A DNA stretch of 23,611 bases from JBBECE01 sp964574935 (lineage in GTDB: Bacteria > Pseudomonadota > Alphaproteobacteria > Rhizobiales > Devosiaceae), in the NCBI GenBank assembly GCA_964574935.1, contig CAZNOZ010000034.1:1-23611 (forward strand), in the 5' to 3' direction. Below are positions 13,983 through 21,545 of the stretch, in pieces. Positions within the stretch are counted from its first letter, which is position 1. Each line of letters starts with the position of its first letter. Below the pieces are notes generated by a model. That model ran no database searches, was not told the origin of the DNA, and saw nothing but the letters and a program-made list of their open reading frames with translations. The position numbers and the translations under genes were made by a program.

Positions 13983-15209
13983 TCAGATCGGCGCGTGCTG
14001 GGTGCGGAACAGCACACCGCGCTCGCCGATCAGCACCAGAACAAGCGCGCCGGCGCCGAGGAGGAGGTAGCCAAGGGCGATCGGCGTGACGGAGCCGTTG
14101 TAGAACTGGCCGACGGTCACGCCGGCAACGGCCCCACCGACCGTCTGCATGAACCCGAACACGGACGAAGCCGTGCCGGCCACGCGGCCGAGCGGTTCCA
14201 TCGCCAGCGAGTTGAAGTTGTTCACCATGAAGCCGAACAGGAACATCGTCAGCGACACGGTGATCATGAACAGCCACAGCGGCAGCGGACCGAACAGGCT
14301 GATCAGATACCAGAAGCTGCTCAGCCCTATGAAGCCGATCAGGGCGCTATGGGAAAGGGGCCGCATTCCGAACCGGCCGACCAGGCGCGAATTGAGCAGC
14401 GACGCGACGGCCATGACGATGGCCACCGCCGCGAAGGCGAGGGGGAATAGGGGCCCAAGCCCATAGATCTGCGTGTAGATCGGCTGCGCGGTGTTCAGAA
14501 GACCGAACAGGGCGCCGAAAATCAGCGCCGGCGCCAACCCGTACATCATGGCAAGGCGATTGGAAAAGACGATCGCGAAGCCTTCCGTGATTGCCCTCAC
14601 ACTCAGGCCGCGCCGGTTTTCGGGCGCCAGGGTTTCCGGCAGCCGATATGCTGCCCAGGTGGCCACGCTGCCCCCCATGACCACCATCGCGAAGAAAATG
14701 TACTGCCAGGGTCCGACCAACACGATCACCTGACCGATGGCGGGCGCGATCACCGGCACCGCCATGAAGACCACGAACACCAGCGACATCACCTCCGCCA
14801 TGGCGCGGCCGGAGAAGGTGTCGCGGACCACGGCGACGGCGACAATGCGGGTGGCGGCGGCGCCGAAGCCCTGCAGCGTCCTCAGCACCAGCAGGGTCCC
14901 GAAATCCGGTGAGAATGCCGCCGCCATGGCCGCCACCACGTAGAGGCCGAGGCCCCAAAGGAGCGGGCGGCGGCGCCCGAAGCGGTCCGACAGCGGCCCG
15001 AGAAACAGCTGCCCGATGCCAAACCCCACCAGATAGGCGGTCAGCACGAACTGAATGTGATTTGAATCGTCCACCGCCAGCGCGTCGATGATGCGATCGA
15101 AGGCCGGCAGCATGATGTCGATCGCCATGGCGTTGAGCGCCATGATCGAGGCGACCAGCGCGATGAACTCGCGTCGGTTGGGCGGCTTTCCGGCGGCGGC
15201 ATTGGTCAT
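13983..15209 (-). CDS. MFS multidrug exporter, Bcr/CflA type
   Basis: This inner-membrane proton-coupled exporter has 408 residues and 12 predicted helices. It carries the DIMLPAFDRI segment with an acidic residue in helix 1 (D31), MFS motif A as GPLSDRFGRRRP (71-82), and motif B RTLQGFGAAATR, all typical of the DHA1 Bcr/CflA group. Relatives export bicyclomycin, chloramphenicol or other drugs; the substrate here is unknown. ATG 15209 (MTNAAAGKPP) is the likely start, with no strong Shine-Dalgarno; an in-frame TTG at 15248 is the alternative. It is followed by the BacA-like gene at 132 bases. It begins 134 bases after the grxD stop, so it may have its own promoter, though I see none that is convincing. 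Confidence 0.9.
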   Translation of the reverse strand: MTNAAAGKPPNRREFIALVASIMALNAMAIDIMLPAFDRIIDALAVDDSNHIQFVLTAYLVGFGIGQLFLGPLSDRFGRRRPLLWGLGLYVVAAMAAAFSPDFGTLLVLRTLQGFGAAATRIVAVAVVRDTFSGRAMAEVMSLVFVVFMAVPVIAPAIGQVIVLVGPWQYIFFAMVVMGGSVATWAAYRLPETLAPENRRGLSVRAITEGFAIVFSNRLAMMYGLAPALIFGALFGLLNTAQPIYTQIYGLGPLFPLAFAAVAIVMAVASLLNSRLVGRFGMRPLSHSALIGFIGLSSFWYLISLFGPLPLWLFMITVSLTMFLFGFMVNNFNSLAMEPLGRVAGTASSVFGFMQTVGGAVAGVTVGQFYNGSVTPIALGYLLLGAGALVLVLIGERGVLFRTQHAPI

Positions 15210-15304
15210 GGTCGGGCCGGCATATGCACTGGTCGCCGGCAAGGCCAAGTCGTCGCCGGTGCCAGAGGCGCCGATGCGGTGACCGGCGCCGACGGGTTGG
15301 TGGA

Positions 15305-15328
15305 GCTTCGCGCCGGACGGCGCGGAGC
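15305..15328 (-). other. Hairpin after grxD, lacking a T tract
   Basis: GCTTCGCGCC (15305-15314) and GGCGCGGAGC (15319-15328) form a 10-bp stem with one G-T pair around a GGAC loop. It is 15 bases after the grxD stop on the minus strand. No T run follows (TCCACC instead), so it may be an mRNA 3'-end stabiliser or a weak terminator. Confidence 0.4.
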
Positions 15329-15343
15329 GGGCGGGGTCGCGGC

Positions 15344-15679
15344 TCAGGCGGTCTGTCTGACCGGGATGCCGTGGCTGTCCAGATGCGACTGCAATTCGCC
15401 GGCCTGGAACATCTCGCGGACGATATCGGCGCCGCCCACGAATTCGCCCTTGACGTAGAGCTGCGGGATGGTCGGCCAGTTCGTGTAAGCCTTGATGCCT
15501 TCACGCAGTTCGTCGTTTTCGAGCACGTTGGCGCTGGAGAAATCGACACCGAGGTAGTTCAGGATCTGCACCACCTGCCCGGAGAAACCGCATTGCGGGA
15601 AATCCGGCGTGCCCTTCATGAACAGGAACACGTCGTTGGTCTTCACCTTGTCGTCGATGAAAGCGTTGATGTCGCTCAT
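15344..15679 (-). CDS. grxD: Monothiol glutaredoxin (CGFS type)
   Basis: The 111-residue protein is the Grx4/GrxD type, which binds a glutathione-ligated [2Fe-2S] cluster and passes it to target proteins. The CGFS active site is at C30-S33 (FPQCGFSGQVV). The glutathione-binding TNWPTIPQLYVKGEFVGGAD segment follows. ATG 15679 (MSDINAF) is chosen; AAAGG lies eight bases upstream. The frame runs to 15718, but that part lies upstream of the ribosome site. The gene is 107 bases after bolA on the same strand, and GrxD and BolA proteins are known to form cluster-bridged heterodimers, so the pairing is functional. Confidence 0.97.
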   Translation of the reverse strand: MSDINAFIDDKVKTNDVFLFMKGTPDFPQCGFSGQVVQILNYLGVDFSSANVLENDELREGIKAYTNWPTIPQLYVKGEFVGGADIVREMFQAGELQSHLDSHGIPVRQTA

Positions 15680-15786
15680 GGGGGAAGCCTTTCGTTCGCC
15701 GGGGTCAAGGCCCGGCAACCTTGGCCGATAGATAAGCGGTTCGCGTATTTGTGTCGAGGGGGCGGGCTATCTCGCCCGCCGCGTGG

Positions 15787-16020
15787 CTATTCCGGCGCGC
15801 CGGTTTGCAGGGCGAGGGCGTGCAATTCGCCGCCCATTCTGCCGCGCAGCGCGTCATAGACCAGCTGATGCTGCTCGACGCGCGACTTGCCGCGAAAGAC
15901 CTCGGAGACGATGTGGGCGGCATAGTGCTCGCCGTCGCCGGCCATGTCGCGGATGTCGATCGCCGCGTCCGGCAGTGCTTCGCGGATCAGGCGTTCGATC
16001 TCGGCGGCATCCATCGCCAT
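15787..16020 (-). CDS. bolA: BolA-family protein, GrxD partner
   Basis: The 77-residue product is a BolA-fold protein, similar in size to the IbaG/BolA2 group. It shows GEHYAAHIVSEVFRGKSRVEQHQLVYDAL and ends GGELHALALQT, typical of the class. BolA proteins bind a [2Fe-2S] cluster together with monothiol glutaredoxins, through a conserved C-terminal His, here in the GELHAL segment. The start is ATG 16020 with a strong AGGAGG nine bases upstream; a second ATG two codons later is possible. It begins 22 bases after the purL stop and may be co-transcribed with the purine genes; grxD follows. Confidence 0.95.
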   Translation of the reverse strand: MAMDAAEIERLIREALPDAAIDIRDMAGDGEHYAAHIVSEVFRGKSRVEQHQLVYDALRGRMGGELHALALQTGAPE

Positions 16021-16042
16021 GGCGCGGGTCCTCCTCAGGCTC

Positions 16043-18265
16043 TCAGGCGTCGCGGCCGTCCATGTAGCTCGGAAACCAAGCCTGGTGGACGGTGCGCAAC
16101 TCGCTCACAGATATCGCACGGGCATTGCCGAGCTTCAACGCGTCGCCGCCGGTCATCCCGATATGGGCCGCGGAGATCCCGGCATCTGAGGCTGTCGCCA
16201 GAACCTGGTCGAGGTCTTCCGGCTCGATCGTGACCAGGTAGCGGCCCTGGTCCTCGCCGAACCAGGCCGCGGCCGGCTCGCCGCCCCCAAATTCGGAGAC
16301 GGTGGCGCCGAGGTTGCCGGCCATCGCCATTTCGGCCAAAGCCACCGCCAGACCGCCGTCGGAGCAGTCGTGGCAGGCGGTGGCGGTTCCCGCGTCGATC
16401 AGCGCGCGCACCACATCGCCGACCTCGCGTTCGCGCGCCAGGTCGACGGGCGGCGGCGGGCCATCGCTGAGCTCGAAGAACCGCCGGGCATAGAGCGACC
16501 GGCCGAGATGGGCGCCGCCGGACCCGGGGGCGCCGACGAGCACGATCGGCTGGTTGTCGCCCGCAAATCCGATGCGCGCCATCTTCGTCCAGTCGGCGAT
16601 GACGCCAACCCCGGCAATGGCGGGAGTGGGCGGAATGCCGACACCGGAGGTCTCGTTGTAGAAGGACACGTTTCCCGAGACGATGGGGAAGTCGAGGGCC
16701 CGGCAGGCTTCGGCGATGCCTTCGATTGCGCGCACGAACTGACCCATGATCTCGGGCTTCTCGGGATTGCCGAAATTGAGATTGTCGGAGGCGGCCAACG
16801 GCGTGGCGCCGACCGCGGTCAGATTGCGCCAGCATTCGGCCACCGCCTGCTTGCCGCCCTCGAAGGGGTCTGCCTCGCAATAGCGGGGCGTGACGTCGAC
16901 CGAGAAGGCGAGCGCCTTGGTGGGGTGGCCCTCGACACGGACGACGCCGGCGTCGCCGCCGGGCCGCTGCAGCGTGTTGGCGAGGATGAGCGTGTCATAC
17001 TGCTCCCAGACCCAGCGCCGCGAACTCAGGTCCGGCGAGCCGAGCAGGGCAAGCAGGGCGTCGGCCGGGTCGGCGTGCGGACCTTCCGGCGGCGTGAGCA
17101 CTTTCGGCACGGGCGGAGCGGAGTGGGGGCGGTCGTATTCGGGCGCGGCGTCGCCAAGCGCCTTGATGGGCAGATTGGCGACCTCGGTGCCCTCGTGCAG
17201 AACGCGGAACCGCAAATCGTCGGTGGTCCGGCCGACGGTTGCGAAATCGAGTTCCCACTTTTCGAAAACAGCCCGGGCCTCGGCCGCCTTTTCGGGGCGC
17301 AGGACCATCAGCATGCGCTCCTGTGATTCCGAGAGCATCATCTCGTAGGCGGTCATCGCTTCTTCGCGCACCGGCACCCGGTCGAGATCGAGTTCGATGC
17401 CGAGGTCGCCCTTGGCGCCCATCTCGACGGCGGAACAGGTTAGCCCCGCCGCGCCCATGTCCTGGATGGCGACGACGGCGCCGGTGGCCATGAGCTCGAG
17501 GCACGCTTCGAGCAGCCGCTTTTCGGTGAACGGATCGCCGACCTGGACGGTGGGGCGCTTTTGCTGCGCGTCGTCGGCGAATTCGGCCGAGGCCATCGTG
17601 GCGCCGCCGACCCCATCGCGGCCGGTCTTGGCGCCAAGATAGACCACCGGCAGGCCGACGCCCTCGGCCTTCGAGTAGAAGATCCCGTCGGTGTCCACGA
17701 GGCCGGCTGCAAACGCGTTGACCAGGATGTTGCCGTTGTAGCGGGCGTCGAATTCGACCTCGCCGCCCACCGTCGGCACGCCGAAGGAATTCCCGTAGCC
17801 GCCGATGCCGGCGACGACGCCAGCGACCAGATGCCGGGTCTTGGGGTGGTCGGGGGCGCCGAAGCGGAGCGCATTCATCGCCGCGATGGGGCGCGCGCCC
17901 ATGGTGAAGACGTCGCGCAGGATGCCGCCGACACCGGTCGCCGCCCCCTGGTAGGGCTCGATGAAGCTGGGATGGTTGTGGCTTTCCATCTTGAAGACGA
18001 CCGCCTGCCCGTCGCCGATATCGACTATGCCGGCGTTTTCGCCCGGCCCCTGGATAACCCGCGGGCCGGATGTGGGAAGGGTGCGCAGCCACTTCTTGGA
18101 GGACTTGTACGAGCAATGTTCGTTCCACATCGCCGAGAAGATGCCGAGTTCGGTCAGCGACGGGTCGCGGCCGATCAGCTCCAGGATCTTGTCAAACTCC
18201 TCGGGGCTCAGACCGTGTTCGGCCGCGATGGCGGGGGCGTTGGCAAGCGGGTTGGGGGCACTCAT
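16043..18265 (-). CDS. purL: Phosphoribosylformylglycinamidine synthase subunit PurL
   Basis: PurL is the ATP-dependent catalytic subunit that turns FGAR into FGAM in purine synthesis, using ammonia supplied by PurQ with PurS as structural partner. The 740-residue length is that of the small PurL type that requires PurQ and PurS. Visible are MWNEHCSYKSSKKWL (H50), the ATP/metal segment ESHNHPSFIEPYQGAATGVG (94-113), and FRILRDVF-like GGILRDVFTMGARPIA. The second half carries the DCSDGGLAVALAEM motif. ATG 18265 has AAGGAGG at eight bases; the frame is open further upstream but that is the preceding gene's DNA. Its ATG overlaps the TGA of the upstream Pr6Pr gene by one base, an indication of coupled translation. 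bolA follows at 22 bases. Confidence 0.97.
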   Translation of the reverse strand: MSAPNPLANAPAIAAEHGLSPEEFDKILELIGRDPSLTELGIFSAMWNEHCSYKSSKKWLRTLPTSGPRVIQGPGENAGIVDIGDGQAVVFKMESHNHPSFIEPYQGAATGVGGILRDVFTMGARPIAAMNALRFGAPDHPKTRHLVAGVVAGIGGYGNSFGVPTVGGEVEFDARYNGNILVNAFAAGLVDTDGIFYSKAEGVGLPVVYLGAKTGRDGVGGATMASAEFADDAQQKRPTVQVGDPFTEKRLLEACLELMATGAVVAIQDMGAAGLTCSAVEMGAKGDLGIELDLDRVPVREEAMTAYEMMLSESQERMLMVLRPEKAAEARAVFEKWELDFATVGRTTDDLRFRVLHEGTEVANLPIKALGDAAPEYDRPHSAPPVPKVLTPPEGPHADPADALLALLGSPDLSSRRWVWEQYDTLILANTLQRPGGDAGVVRVEGHPTKALAFSVDVTPRYCEADPFEGGKQAVAECWRNLTAVGATPLAASDNLNFGNPEKPEIMGQFVRAIEGIAEACRALDFPIVSGNVSFYNETSGVGIPPTPAIAGVGVIADWTKMARIGFAGDNQPIVLVGAPGSGGAHLGRSLYARRFFELSDGPPPPVDLAREREVGDVVRALIDAGTATACHDCSDGGLAVALAEMAMAGNLGATVSEFGGGEPAAAWFGEDQGRYLVTIEPEDLDQVLATASDAGISAAHIGMTGGDALKLGNARAISVSELRTVHQAWFPSYMDGRDA

Positions 18266-18909
18266 CACGCCGACCTCCTTTCGACGCCCCTTAGCGAGCC
18301 GATCCAGCGGTCGGCGAAAACGGTGAACACACACAGCCCCACGAAGGCGACGACGATCGCCCCAAGATAGATCAACACCCGGCTGAGCCCGAAATCGACG
18401 ATGTCCAGGAACGGATAGGGATAGACCTCGACGGTAGCGCCGCGCATGAAGACGAACCCGAGATAGATCAGCGGCGGCAGCAGCCAGGCGGGGATGATCG
18501 CAAGCCGCAGGCTGCCGTCGGCCTGGAAGACGGCCCACCAGGCCAGGAAAATCGGCGGGGCGACATAGTGCAGGTCGAACTCGGCGATGCGGAAGAGACC
18601 GGGCGGGATGACCATGGTGTCCAGGATGAGAAGGGCGACCAGAACGACGAGAAGGATCGCGGGAACAGCGAAACTGACAACCTCATGCCGGCGCAGCCAG
18701 TCGAGCCAGCCCAGGCGGGGCCAGATCGCGGCCACGTAGCAGGCGCAGATGAACCAGTTCACCAGTACGGTAAAATAGGCAAAATTGAAGATCAGGGCGC
18801 TGGCCAGCGGCAGCTCGAGGGCCACAAAGGCCTGAATCGTCAACCCGAGTTGCAGGATGAGCCCGCCCGCGGCGACGAGCAGTCCGACGATCGCGACCGC
18901 CCGGCGCAT
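18265..18909 (-). CDS. Pr6Pr-type membrane protein (copy B)
   Basis: The product is 214 residues with about six hydrophobic helices and almost no soluble part, resembling the Pr6Pr membrane family, a bacterial relative of the FAR-17a/AIG1 fold (assignment from pattern memory). Motifs shared with the adjacent copy A are FxYFTxLxN (T47, N51), VPAILLV (82-88), LHYVxP (H114, P118), AWW, and a YPYPF-type stretch near 168. It differs in lacking the long polar loop before LHYV. It starts at ATG 18909, which overlaps the TGA of copy A, and its own TGA overlaps the purL ATG. The location inside the purine operon, with overlaps on both sides, suggests that the product is made together with PurL. No function is known to me for the family in bacteria. 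Confidence 0.78.
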   Translation of the reverse strand: MRRAVAIVGLLVAAGGLILQLGLTIQAFVALELPLASALIFNFAYFTVLVNWFICACYVAAIWPRLGWLDWLRRHEVVSFAVPAILLVVLVALLILDTMVIPPGLFRIAEFDLHYVAPPIFLAWWAVFQADGSLRLAIIPAWLLPPLIYLGFVFMRGATVEVYPYPFLDIVDFGLSRVLIYLGAIVVAFVGLCVFTVFADRWIGSLRGVERRSA

Positions 18910-19544
18910 CACGCCGGCCGCGGCCGCAAACGGCCGATCGAGGCGTCCGCGAGGACGGTGATGGCGCCCAGGCCGATGAAGGCAGCGACGAGCAGGCCGA
19001 TATTGGCGAGCGCCTGGGCATAGCCAAGCTCGCTGGCGTTGATGACGTGATAGGGATATTCGCCGGTGAGCGCCCCGCGGGCCATGCCATAGACCGCGTA
19101 GATGATCGGCGCGATCAGCCAGCGCGCAAGCCGGCGCAGGTGCAGCGCACCGTGAGCGGCAAACAGCCCCCACCAGGCGACGAAGAGGACCGGCGTGACG
19201 TAGTGCAGCGTCCGGTCCGCCAGCCACCACGGGCCCTCAGGCGACCACGCAGGGCCGAGCAGGAAGTGGTTGACCGCCATCACCAGCAGGATCGCGGGCA
19301 CCCCGAAGCCGGCGACGCCGGCATGTCGGAACGCCGCCAGGGCCGGGACATCGGCAAGCGCGTGGGCGGCGTAGACGACAACGAGGAAGATGTTCGTCAG
19401 GATCGTGAAGTAGCTGAAATAGAACACCCAGCTCGCCGCGAGCGAGCGCCCGGCCTGCATCGACGCCGGCACCGTGAGCCAGGCCTGCAGCACCAAAGCC
19501 GCCAGACCGATGAGCGCGCCGAGGCTGGCCGCAATGGCTCGCAT
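18909..19544 (-). CDS. Pr6Pr-type membrane protein (copy A)
   Basis: The product is 211 residues with about six predicted helices: an N-terminal hydrophobic helix, then FYFSYFTILTNIF (T47, N51), a helix FGVPAILLVMAVNHFLL (80-96), a loop rich in Trp and Pro, LHYVTPVLFVAWW (H114, P118), and EYPYHV. Residues and spacing match copy B, so the two are tandem paralogues. ATG 19544 overlaps the purQ TGA by one base; a GTG one codon earlier (19547) would make a four-base overlap instead. Human members of the related AIG1/ADTRP family are membrane hydrolases using Thr and His, and a similar chemistry here is only a suggestion. It is probably co-translated with purQ. Confidence 0.78.
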   Translation of the reverse strand: MRAIAASLGALIGLAALVLQAWLTVPASMQAGRSLAASWVFYFSYFTILTNIFLVVVYAAHALADVPALAAFRHAGVAGFGVPAILLVMAVNHFLLGPAWSPEGPWWLADRTLHYVTPVLFVAWWGLFAAHGALHLRRLARWLIAPIIYAVYGMARGALTGEYPYHVINASELGYAQALANIGLLVAAFIGLGAITVLADASIGRLRPRPA

Positions 19545-20233
19545 CACGCCGCTGTGCCGATCGGGGTTTCGAGATTGGCCGCGATACTCTCGAACAGGCC
19601 CTTTCCGTCCGTGCCACCGTGGGCGGGCTCGATCAGATCCTCGGGGTGCGGCATCATGCCGAGGACGTTGCGCTGCTCGTTCAGGATGCCCGCGATGTCA
19701 TTGACCGAGCCATTGGGGTTGGTGCTTTCGGCGTAGCGGAAGGCGACCCGGTCGTTGTCCTCGAGCGCGGCGAGCGTTTTCGGATCGGCGAAGTAGTTGC
19801 CGTCCATATGGGCGACCGGACAGCTGAGAACCTGGCCGGCCGCGTAGCGGGAGGTGAAAGCGGTCGCGGCGTTGACAACTTCGAGGCGAACCTCGCGGCA
19901 CACAAATCGCAAGGACGCGTTGCGCATCAGGGCGCCGGGCAGGAGCCCCGCCTCGGTGAGAATCTGGAAACCGTTGCACACGCCCAGCGTCAGCCGCCCG
20001 GCGGCGGCGTGCTCGCGAACGGCAGCGAGGATCGGCGAGCGGGCGGCGATGGCGCCGGCTCTGAGATAGTCGCCGTACGAAAAGCCCCCCGGGATGACCA
20101 CGAGATCGACTTTCGGCAGCCTCGCGTCGGCGTGCCAGACCACCACGGGCGGCCGGTCGAGGGTCTTGGTGAGCGCCGCGATCATGTCGCGATCGCGGTT
20201 GAGGCCGGGAAAGACGATGACAGCGGACTGCAT
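19544..20233 (-). CDS. purQ: Phosphoribosylformylglycinamidine synthase subunit PurQ (glutaminase)
   Basis: PurQ is the class I glutamine amidotransferase that hydrolyses glutamine and supplies ammonia to PurL. The 229-residue protein has IPGGFSYGDYLRAGAIA as the oxyanion region, the nucleophile C86 in LGVCNGFQ, and the other triad members H196 and E198 in MMPHPEDL. Length and triad spacing are standard. ATG 20233 (MQSAVIVFPG) is the start and matches the family; there is no good Shine-Dalgarno before it. Its TGA overlaps the ATG of the next gene, a Pr6Pr membrane protein that separates it from purL. The acyltransferase gene ends 118 bases upstream with a terminator-like hairpin between, so purQ may have its own promoter. 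Confidence 0.97.
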   Translation of the reverse strand: MQSAVIVFPGLNRDRDMIAALTKTLDRPPVVVWHADARLPKVDLVVIPGGFSYGDYLRAGAIAARSPILAAVREHAAAGRLTLGVCNGFQILTEAGLLPGALMRNASLRFVCREVRLEVVNAATAFTSRYAAGQVLSCPVAHMDGNYFADPKTLAALEDNDRVAFRYAESTNPNGSVNDIAGILNEQRNVLGMMPHPEDLIEPAHGGTDGKGLFESIAANLETPIGTAA

Positions 20234-20312
20234 GGCTGGGCCCGAGGCGCGAGAAAGCCGGCGCCGTGCTTGGCGCGCCGCCCTTATTTGAGGCTATTGG
20301 CGCGAAAGGCAA

Positions 20313-20334
20313 GGGGCGACGCTTGCGCCGCCCC
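20313..20334 (-). terminator. Likely terminator of the acyltransferase gene
   Basis: GGGGCG (20313-20318) pairs with CGCCCC (20329-20334), and the pairing extends inward to about nine base pairs with one G-T pair around a four-base loop. Read on the minus strand it begins 18 bases after the acyltransferase stop and is followed by TTGCCTTT, an imperfect T-rich tail. It would separate that gene from purQ. Confidence 0.45.
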
Positions 20335-20351
20335 GTTTGTTCACGACGGTG

Positions 20352-21434
20352 TTATTCGGCCGGCGTGGCGCTGGGCCGCGGGGCGGCGGCAACCGGCCGC
20401 AGGGCGCCGGGCAGATGGGCCCAATGCGGGCGCTCGAACAGGAACTTGCCGATCCCCGTCTTCTGTGTCGCCAGGTACAAAGCGATCGGGACGATCGTGG
20501 AAACGATGAGAATGACCAGGCTCAGCCACCCCGGGTCGGTGAGAATGCCCGTCCGCAGCAGGAGGATCCGCAGGGCGGACATCGGCAGCGCGAAGGCGAG
20601 ATAGACGATCAGGGAGTGCTCGCCGAGCCAGCGCAGCCAGTCCATCCACGCCAACTTGGCGATCAGCGCGGCGGTGGCACACACCGCCAGCGCCCCGGCC
20701 ATGCCGAGCAGCAGGTGCGCGCCGGGAATGCCCTGAACGCCCATGATCATGCCGACCGGTTTGAGCTCATAGCCCGCAGAGAACACCAGCGCGTAATTGA
20801 GGAACCCCCAGCCGGCCAGGCCGCCGATGGCCAGACGCGGGTGGCTTTGAACCCAGGCGATCAAGCGGAAGATATGCGGCGATACGATGTAGCCGAAATA
20901 GAAGAAGACGAAGAAGGCCGCGAACTGGGTGACGGTGTAGCTGGGCACATCGATCGGCGCCATCTCGAGCAGGGCGGCGCCGGCGAATACCAGAAGCGGC
21001 GGGGCGCCGGTCCGCCGGATCACCCAGACGGCGAGCCCGAAGACCCCCAGGACGTAGATGAACCACAAGACCCCGTAGGGCTGCACGATCGCCCAAGCGA
21101 GCTGCGTGGCCGCGAGCGTCGGATCGCCCTGGCCGATGCCGGCCTTGACGAGAATGTGGATCGTCACCCAGAGGAGATAGAAGTAGAGGTAGTGGACCAC
21201 GCGGCGGTCCGCGTAGCGGGCGAAGGGGCGGTCGATGACGCGCGCCAGAAACAGTCCCGCGATCGTGAAAAACTCTGGCATTCGGAACGGATTGGCGAAT
21301 CCGATCACGTAGTGCATGAACCCGATATTGCCGGTGTCCTCGCCGACCGAATAGGTCACGTACATCATCACCACCAGCAGGATGGAGATGCCTTTGGCGG
21401 TGTCGACCCATTCGAGACGCTTGCTGTCGGCCAT
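20352..21434 (-). CDS. Acyltransferase-3-family membrane protein with His-to-Tyr change
   Basis: The 360-residue protein has about ten transmembrane helices and the opening LEWVDTAKGISILLVVMMYV, then FRMPEFFTIAGLFLARVIDRP and RYADRRVVHYLYFY. This is the layout of Acyltransferase_3 (OafA/MdoC-like) membrane O-acyltransferases, which acylate sugars, lipids or glucans. The His normally seen at the end of the first motif (VVMMH in relatives, from family knowledge) is Tyr at residue 25, codon TAC at 21362-21360. A CAC codon would need one base change. Hence activity is uncertain. ATG 21434 has GGAG six bases upstream. It is downstream of a glycosyltransferase on the same strand (gap 111 bases), so glycan or glycolipid decoration is a reasonable guess. 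Confidence 0.85.
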   Translation of the reverse strand: MADSKRLEWVDTAKGISILLVVMMYVTYSVGEDTGNIGFMHYVIGFANPFRMPEFFTIAGLFLARVIDRPFARYADRRVVHYLYFYLLWVTIHILVKAGIGQGDPTLAATQLAWAIVQPYGVLWFIYVLGVFGLAVWVIRRTGAPPLLVFAGAALLEMAPIDVPSYTVTQFAAFFVFFYFGYIVSPHIFRLIAWVQSHPRLAIGGLAGWGFLNYALVFSAGYELKPVGMIMGVQGIPGAHLLLGMAGALAVCATAALIAKLAWMDWLRWLGEHSLIVYLAFALPMSALRILLLRTGILTDPGWLSLVILIVSTIVPIALYLATQKTGIGKFLFERPHWAHLPGALRPVAAAPRPSATPAE

Positions 21435-21503
21435 TTGGTGCTCCGCGCCGGATGCGAGTGGTTACCGGGAAGTAAACGCATTTCTAGCGCCAGGAGCGGG
21501 TCG

Positions 21504-21516
21504 TTGGCCCGGCCAA
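21504..21516. promoter_or_regulatory. 13-bp inverted repeat, possible operator
   Basis: TTGGCCCGGCCAA is a dyad of two 6-base arms around one base (C/G). It lies in the 111-base gap between the glycosyltransferase stop and the acyltransferase start, about 70 bases before the latter's ATG. Two AATTGG-type repeats flank it on one side. No T tract follows. A regulator-binding site is possible but unproven. Confidence 0.25.
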
Positions 21517-21545
21517 TTTCCCAATTCGGTTAATAGGCGGGCTGC

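Noticed and set aside
17250..17270. GTTCCCACTTTTCGAAAAC resembles the core of the rpsD-linked palindrome
   Set aside because: It lies inside purL and encodes the expected FEKWEL segment, with no palindrome around it, so chance similarity is likelier than an element.
18468..19090. Ser/Arg-rich frames over the Pr6Pr genes
   Set aside because: They are other-frame shadows; the chosen frames give regular hydrophobic helices and exact junctions with purQ and purL.
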